A DNA stretch of 64,000 nucleotides from positions 186,001 to 250,000 of the forward strand of contig NZ_JAHWXQ010000003.1 of assembly GCF_019336435.1 (NCBI RefSeq), given 5' to 3'. Below are positions 61,081 through 64,000 of this stretch, piece after piece (within the stretch, counting starts at the first letter, position 1; each line of letters begins with the position of its first letter). The translations under genes and the position numbers were made by a program. The notes under the pieces are model-generated. The model saw nothing but the letters and a program-made list of their open reading frames with translations. It was not told where the DNA came from and did no database searches. Source of the stretch: Pontibacter populi. Its GTDB lineage: Bacteria; Bacteroidota; Bacteroidia; Cytophagales; Hymenobacteraceae.

Positions 61081-61433
61081 TACCTGTTTGGGTAGCGGTT
61101 CTTAGATTGTTTTGAGGATCAGCTTAGCGAAATATAAGCCTTGATCTGATCTGTAAGTAGGTTAAGATAAGCATACTTTAAATCAGCAGCGTATGTTGGC
61201 TTTATGTTTAAACATTAAGATGAAAGGATTTAGTAATACTCATGTCAGGATGCAAATCAGATAAGTCCTAAATATAATAGCTGTTTGCTAATATTCCAGC
61301 TTTTGTTTAGCAGCGCCAGAAAAAAAAGTTATAAATCGGCTTATCTGAAAATCTGTAAATGATAAAAACAAATCTGTAACAGCAGGCGGGCAGTGCGGTT
61401 GTATCTTTGTAGTGTTATAAAAAGAAGAACGAG
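61081..61433. other. Intergenic region with divergent promoters
   Basis: 353 bases between the kinase and copA. Apart from the TAnnTTTG box at 61402-61409 it is AT-rich and lacks genes or obvious operators, though AraC-type sites could lie here undetected. Confidence 0.5.
61402..61409 (+). promoter_or_regulatory. Candidate -7 box of copA
   Basis: TATCTTTG matches the Bacteroidota TAnnTTTG box, 24 bases before the ATG at 61434. No strong TTTG -33 box is visible, leaving room for an activator such as the HMA-AraC protein. Confidence 0.5.
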
Positions 61434-63671
61434 ATGGCAACACTTACACATAATACATATGAAAAGGCTACTTACCCGGTAGAGGGTATGACCTGTGCGT
61501 CCTGCGCCTCGAGTATCGAGAGCATGCTGCGCGCCCGAGAAGGCGTAGCGGAAGCCAACGTGAACTTTGCCGGCAAAAGTGTGCAGGTTTCTTATGAACC
61601 AACTATAGTTAACCCCAACCAGTTACGCGAAACAGTAAAGGAAATTGGCTTTGATATACTGATAGAAACCCAGACGCAGGAACAACTTGAAGAGCGCGAA
61701 GCAAAAGCTATCCGGGACCTGAAACTGAAAACTATAGTTGCCGGCATACTTGCCCTTCCTGTTTTTATCCTGGGTATGTTCTTTCACGATACGTTTGCCT
61801 GGGGCAACTGGGCCATGCTGCTTTTAACAGCTCCAATTTTGTTATGGGCTGGTCAGCGGTTCTTTACCGGTGCATGGGCACAGGCTAAACATGGCCGCGC
61901 CAACATGGATACACTGGTGGCGCTCAGTACCGGTATTGCTTTTGTATTCAGTGTTTTCAATACCGTCTATCCTGAGTTCTTCCTGAGCCGTGGCCTGATG
62001 CCGCACGTGTATTTTGAGGCCGTAGCCGTTATTATTGCTTTTATTCTGCTTGGTAAATACCTGGAAGAAGGGGCCAAGAACCGAAGCTCTGCAGCTATTA
62101 AAAAGCTGATGGGCCTGCAGCCCAAAACGGTGCGCATACTACGCGATGGAACAGAACTGGAAATAAAAATTGAAGAAGTACAGGTAGGAGACAGGGTAAT
62201 TCTGCTGCCCGGCGACCGTGTGCCGGTAGATGGCCAGGTTGCTGCCGGAACGACTTATTTAGACGAAAGCATGCTAAGCGGCGAGCCGTTGCCGGTGCAG
62301 AAACAGGCAGGCGATAAAGTGTTTGCCGGAACCATAAACCAGAAAGGCAGTGTGCAGTTGATAGCGGAGAAAACCGGCGGCGAAACCATGCTGGCCCACA
62401 TCATCAGAATGGTGCAGGAAGCGCAGGGTAGTAAAGCACCAGTACAGAAACTGGTGGATAAAATTGCCGGTATATTTGTGCCTGTAGTGCTGGGCATTGC
62501 GTTGCTTACTTTATTATCCTGGGTCGTATTTGGCGGACAGGCTTACCTGACGGAAGGATTCCTGTCGATGATATCAGTGCTGGTGATTGCCTGCCCGTGT
62601 GCGCTTGGCTTAGCAACTCCGACAGCTATTATGGTTGGTGTGGGGCGCGGAGCTGAAAACGGTATCCTTATAAAAGATGCGGAAAGCCTGGAACGTGCCC
62701 ATGAAGTAAACGCTGTGATCTTGGATAAGACCGGAACTATAACCCTGGGTAAACCAACTGTTACGGATGTGGTATGGGCAAATGAGGTACAGCAACCGAA
62801 GCAGTTAGAGCAGTACTTTTACTCTATGGAAGCCCAGTCGGAGCACCCGATAGCACAGGCGGTTTATAGTTACTACAAAGAAGCCGGTGCCCAGGTACAG
62901 CAACCAGACCATTTCAACAGCCTGACAGGTATGGGCGTAGAAGCTGACTTTAATGGAGTTAGGTATTATGCAGGTAACTATAAACTGCTGCAGCAACAGG
63001 GGGTAACTATCCCCGAAGAACTGGCCCAGCAAACTATAAAACTGCAGGAGGATGCCAAAACTGTGATCTATTTTGCAGATGCACAGCAGGCACTGGCTGT
63101 ATTTGCCGTATCAGACCCGATAAAGGAAACGGCTGCCCAGGGAATAAAAGCAATGCAGGAGGCCGGAATAGAAGTGTATATGCTGACAGGTGATAACAAG
63201 CAGACCGCCGCAGCCGTTGCGCGACAAGTGGGCATCACTAACTATAAAGCAGAGCTAATGCCACAGGATAAAGCAGATTTTGTGAAGCAGCTGCATGCCG
63301 AAGGCAAACACGTGGCCATGGTGGGAGACGGCATAAACGACGCACAGGCGCTGGCTACTGCTGACATCAGCATTGCTATGGGACAGGGCACTGACATTGC
63401 GATGGATGTAGCCGGCATTACACTGATGCGATCTGAACTGACACAAGTAGCAGCAGCCATTAAATTATCCAGGGAAACCGTTAAAACGATACGTCAGAAC
63501 CTGTTCTGGGCCTTTTTCTATAATGTGATCTGTATTCCGGTGGCGGCTGGCTTGTTGTTTCCGTTCACAGGTTTCCTGCTTAGCCCGATGATCGCGGGAG
63601 CGGCCATGGCCTTTAGTTCAGTGTCGGTGGTGGCAAATAGTTTACGTTTAAGAACAGTTAAATTAAAATAA
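61434..63671 (+). CDS. copA: Copper-exporting P1B-type ATPase
   Basis: 745 residues. An N-terminal HMA domain has GMTCASC (Cys 21 and 24). Membrane helices flank the CPC motif at about 386 (ACPCALGLATPTA). The phosphorylation site is D431 in DKTGTIT, with an HP motif in SEHPIAQ and the hinge GDGINDAQALA. It pumps Cu(I) to the periplasm. The HMA protein downstream probably delivers copper to it, and an HMA-AraC regulator lies upstream of the kinase genes. Confidence 0.95.
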   Translation: MATLTHNTYEKATYPVEGMTCASCASSIESMLRAREGVAEANVNFAGKSVQVSYEPTIVNPNQLRETVKEIGFDILIETQTQEQLEEREAKAIRDLKLKTIVAGILALPVFILGMFFHDTFAWGNWAMLLLTAPILLWAGQRFFTGAWAQAKHGRANMDTLVALSTGIAFVFSVFNTVYPEFFLSRGLMPHVYFEAVAVIIAFILLGKYLEEGAKNRSSAAIKKLMGLQPKTVRILRDGTELEIKIEEVQVGDRVILLPGDRVPVDGQVAAGTTYLDESMLSGEPLPVQKQAGDKVFAGTINQKGSVQLIAEKTGGETMLAHIIRMVQEAQGSKAPVQKLVDKIAGIFVPVVLGIALLTLLSWVVFGGQAYLTEGFLSMISVLVIACPCALGLATPTAIMVGVGRGAENGILIKDAESLERAHEVNAVILDKTGTITLGKPTVTDVVWANEVQQPKQLEQYFYSMEAQSEHPIAQAVYSYYKEAGAQVQQPDHFNSLTGMGVEADFNGVRYYAGNYKLLQQQGVTIPEELAQQTIKLQEDAKTVIYFADAQQALAVFAVSDPIKETAAQGIKAMQEAGIEVYMLTGDNKQTAAAVARQVGITNYKAELMPQDKADFVKQLHAEGKHVAMVGDGINDAQALATADISIAMGQGTDIAMDVAGITLMRSELTQVAAAIKLSRETVKTIRQNLFWAFFYNVICIPVAAGLLFPFTGFLLSPMIAGAAMAFSSVSVVANSLRLRTVKLK

Positions 63672-63698
63672 GTGATCAGTTAAATAATTATGTTAAAT

Positions 63699-63905
63699 AT
63701 GAAGACCTATAAATTCAAAACCAATATCAACTGTGGGAGCTGCATTAAAGCGGTAACACCACACATGAACAAACTGGAAGGTATAAGCTGGGAAGTAGAT
63801 ACTGACAATCCGGACAAGATCCTGGAAGTGAAATCTGAAACCCTGGAAGCCTCAGATATTAAAAATACAGTAGAGAAAGCCGGATTTAAAGCCGAGCAAC
63901 TATAA
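63699..63905 (+). CDS. HMA-domain copper chaperone (CopZ-like)
   Basis: About 68 residues from MKTYKFKTNINCGSCIKAV, with the CxxC metal site. The fold is a beta-alpha-beta-beta-alpha-beta HMA. It follows copA by 27 bases. An ATG at 63690 is also possible. The stop is inside CAACTATAA, the recurrent motif. The CxxC is preceded by IN rather than GM, a common variant. Confidence 0.87.
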   Translation: MKTYKFKTNINCGSCIKAVTPHMNKLEGISWEVDTDNPDKILEVKSETLEASDIKNTVEKAGFKAEQL

Positions 63906-63926
63906 ACGATAGCAACTATATAAAAG

Positions 63927-63954
63927 AAAGGCTGATCAGGAATGATCAGCCTTT
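63927..63954 (+). terminator. Intrinsic terminator
   Basis: AAAGGCTGATCA-GGAA-TGATCAGCCTTT: a perfect 12-bp stem with a GGAA loop and trailing T. It ends the copper operon. Confidence 0.88.
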
Positions 63955-64000
63955 TGTGTTGTAAGGGGAGTGGTTTATTTTTTGCACCCGGCCCGGCATA
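63955..64000. other. Right edge, no feature seen
   Basis: The final 46 bases after the terminator show no gene or motif. Confidence 0.4.

Noticed and set aside
1-64000. AACTATAGTT as the standard promoter -7 element
   Set aside because: TAnnTTTG needs two bases between TA and TTTG. The motif gives it only when followed by TTG or similar, and most copies lie inside genes or after stops.

Overview
The window looks like a chromosomal stretch of a Bacteroidota bacterium, most likely order Cytophagales and family Hymenobacteraceae (Pontibacter-like; the genus is inference). Supporting signs are several PorT-type outer-membrane barrels, lipoproteins with LxxC lipoboxes, candidate promoters of the Bacteroidota TAnnTTTG type, an arsenosugar gene set and intergenic repeats of the Bacteroidota style. 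GC content looks like the mid-40s percent. I saw no rRNA, tRNA, CRISPR array, prophage or transposase.

Layout. 1-1400: a leftward membrane-protein/winged-helix-regulator operon with matching palindromic operators. 1500-2135: a DsbA-like protein. 2136-3197: a gene-free repeat island. 3200-9100: a DUF1801 protein, a CDF metal exporter, an OmpR/HK two-component pair and a SulP transporter plus beta-carbonic anhydrase; four 11-bp-spaced repeats and a TAnnTTTG box precede SulP. 9150-18100: a barrel protein, a Gly/Ser/Tyr-rich protein, topoisomerase III (TTG start), a glycosyltransferase, a phosphoesterase lipoprotein and YdcF. 18109-18705: a second gene-free island packed with hairpins. 18706-25660: succinate-semialdehyde dehydrogenase, four arsenosugar-type genes, an L,D-transpeptidase, a lipoprotein and DUF2461. 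25660-29150: a three-gene lipid-linked glycosyltransferase operon. 29295-36480: peroxiredoxin, lipoprotein, ceramidase-like protein, MscS channel and Tex. 36769-43830: a barrel protein, an M48 protease between two paralogous lipoproteins, an M28 peptidase, SDR and NUDIX. 43900-51875: a GH3/lipoprotein pair, rhomboid plus TVP38-type protein, 3D-domain protein, voltage-sensor channel, HD protein and sterol-desaturase-like enzyme. 51876-52740: a third repeat island, an inverted and colinear copy of the first. 52815-64000: CpxP-like protein, nucleoid-associated protein, barrel protein, small proteins, an HMA-AraC fusion regulator, a PAS hybrid-type kinase with receiver, and a copper ATPase with its HMA chaperone.

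Two themes stand out beyond the genes. First, the palindrome AACTATAGTT and its half AACTATA/TATAGTT recur through the whole window in coding and non-coding DNA. They form stop codons, sit in terminator stems and loops, and impose ATA codons, like the cyanobacterial HIP1 element in behaviour but with a different sequence. Second, the intergenic islands at gene ends are mosaics of short hairpins and GC-rich modules. Two of them, about 50 kb apart, are inverted colinear copies.

Functionally the window groups into inorganic-carbon uptake (SulP + CA), arsenic metabolism, copper handling (HMA-AraC, CopA, CopZ-like), envelope upkeep (L,D-transpeptidase, GH3, glycosyltransferases, rhomboid, proteases) and sensing. 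All assignments are from reading the sequence; no database search was run.
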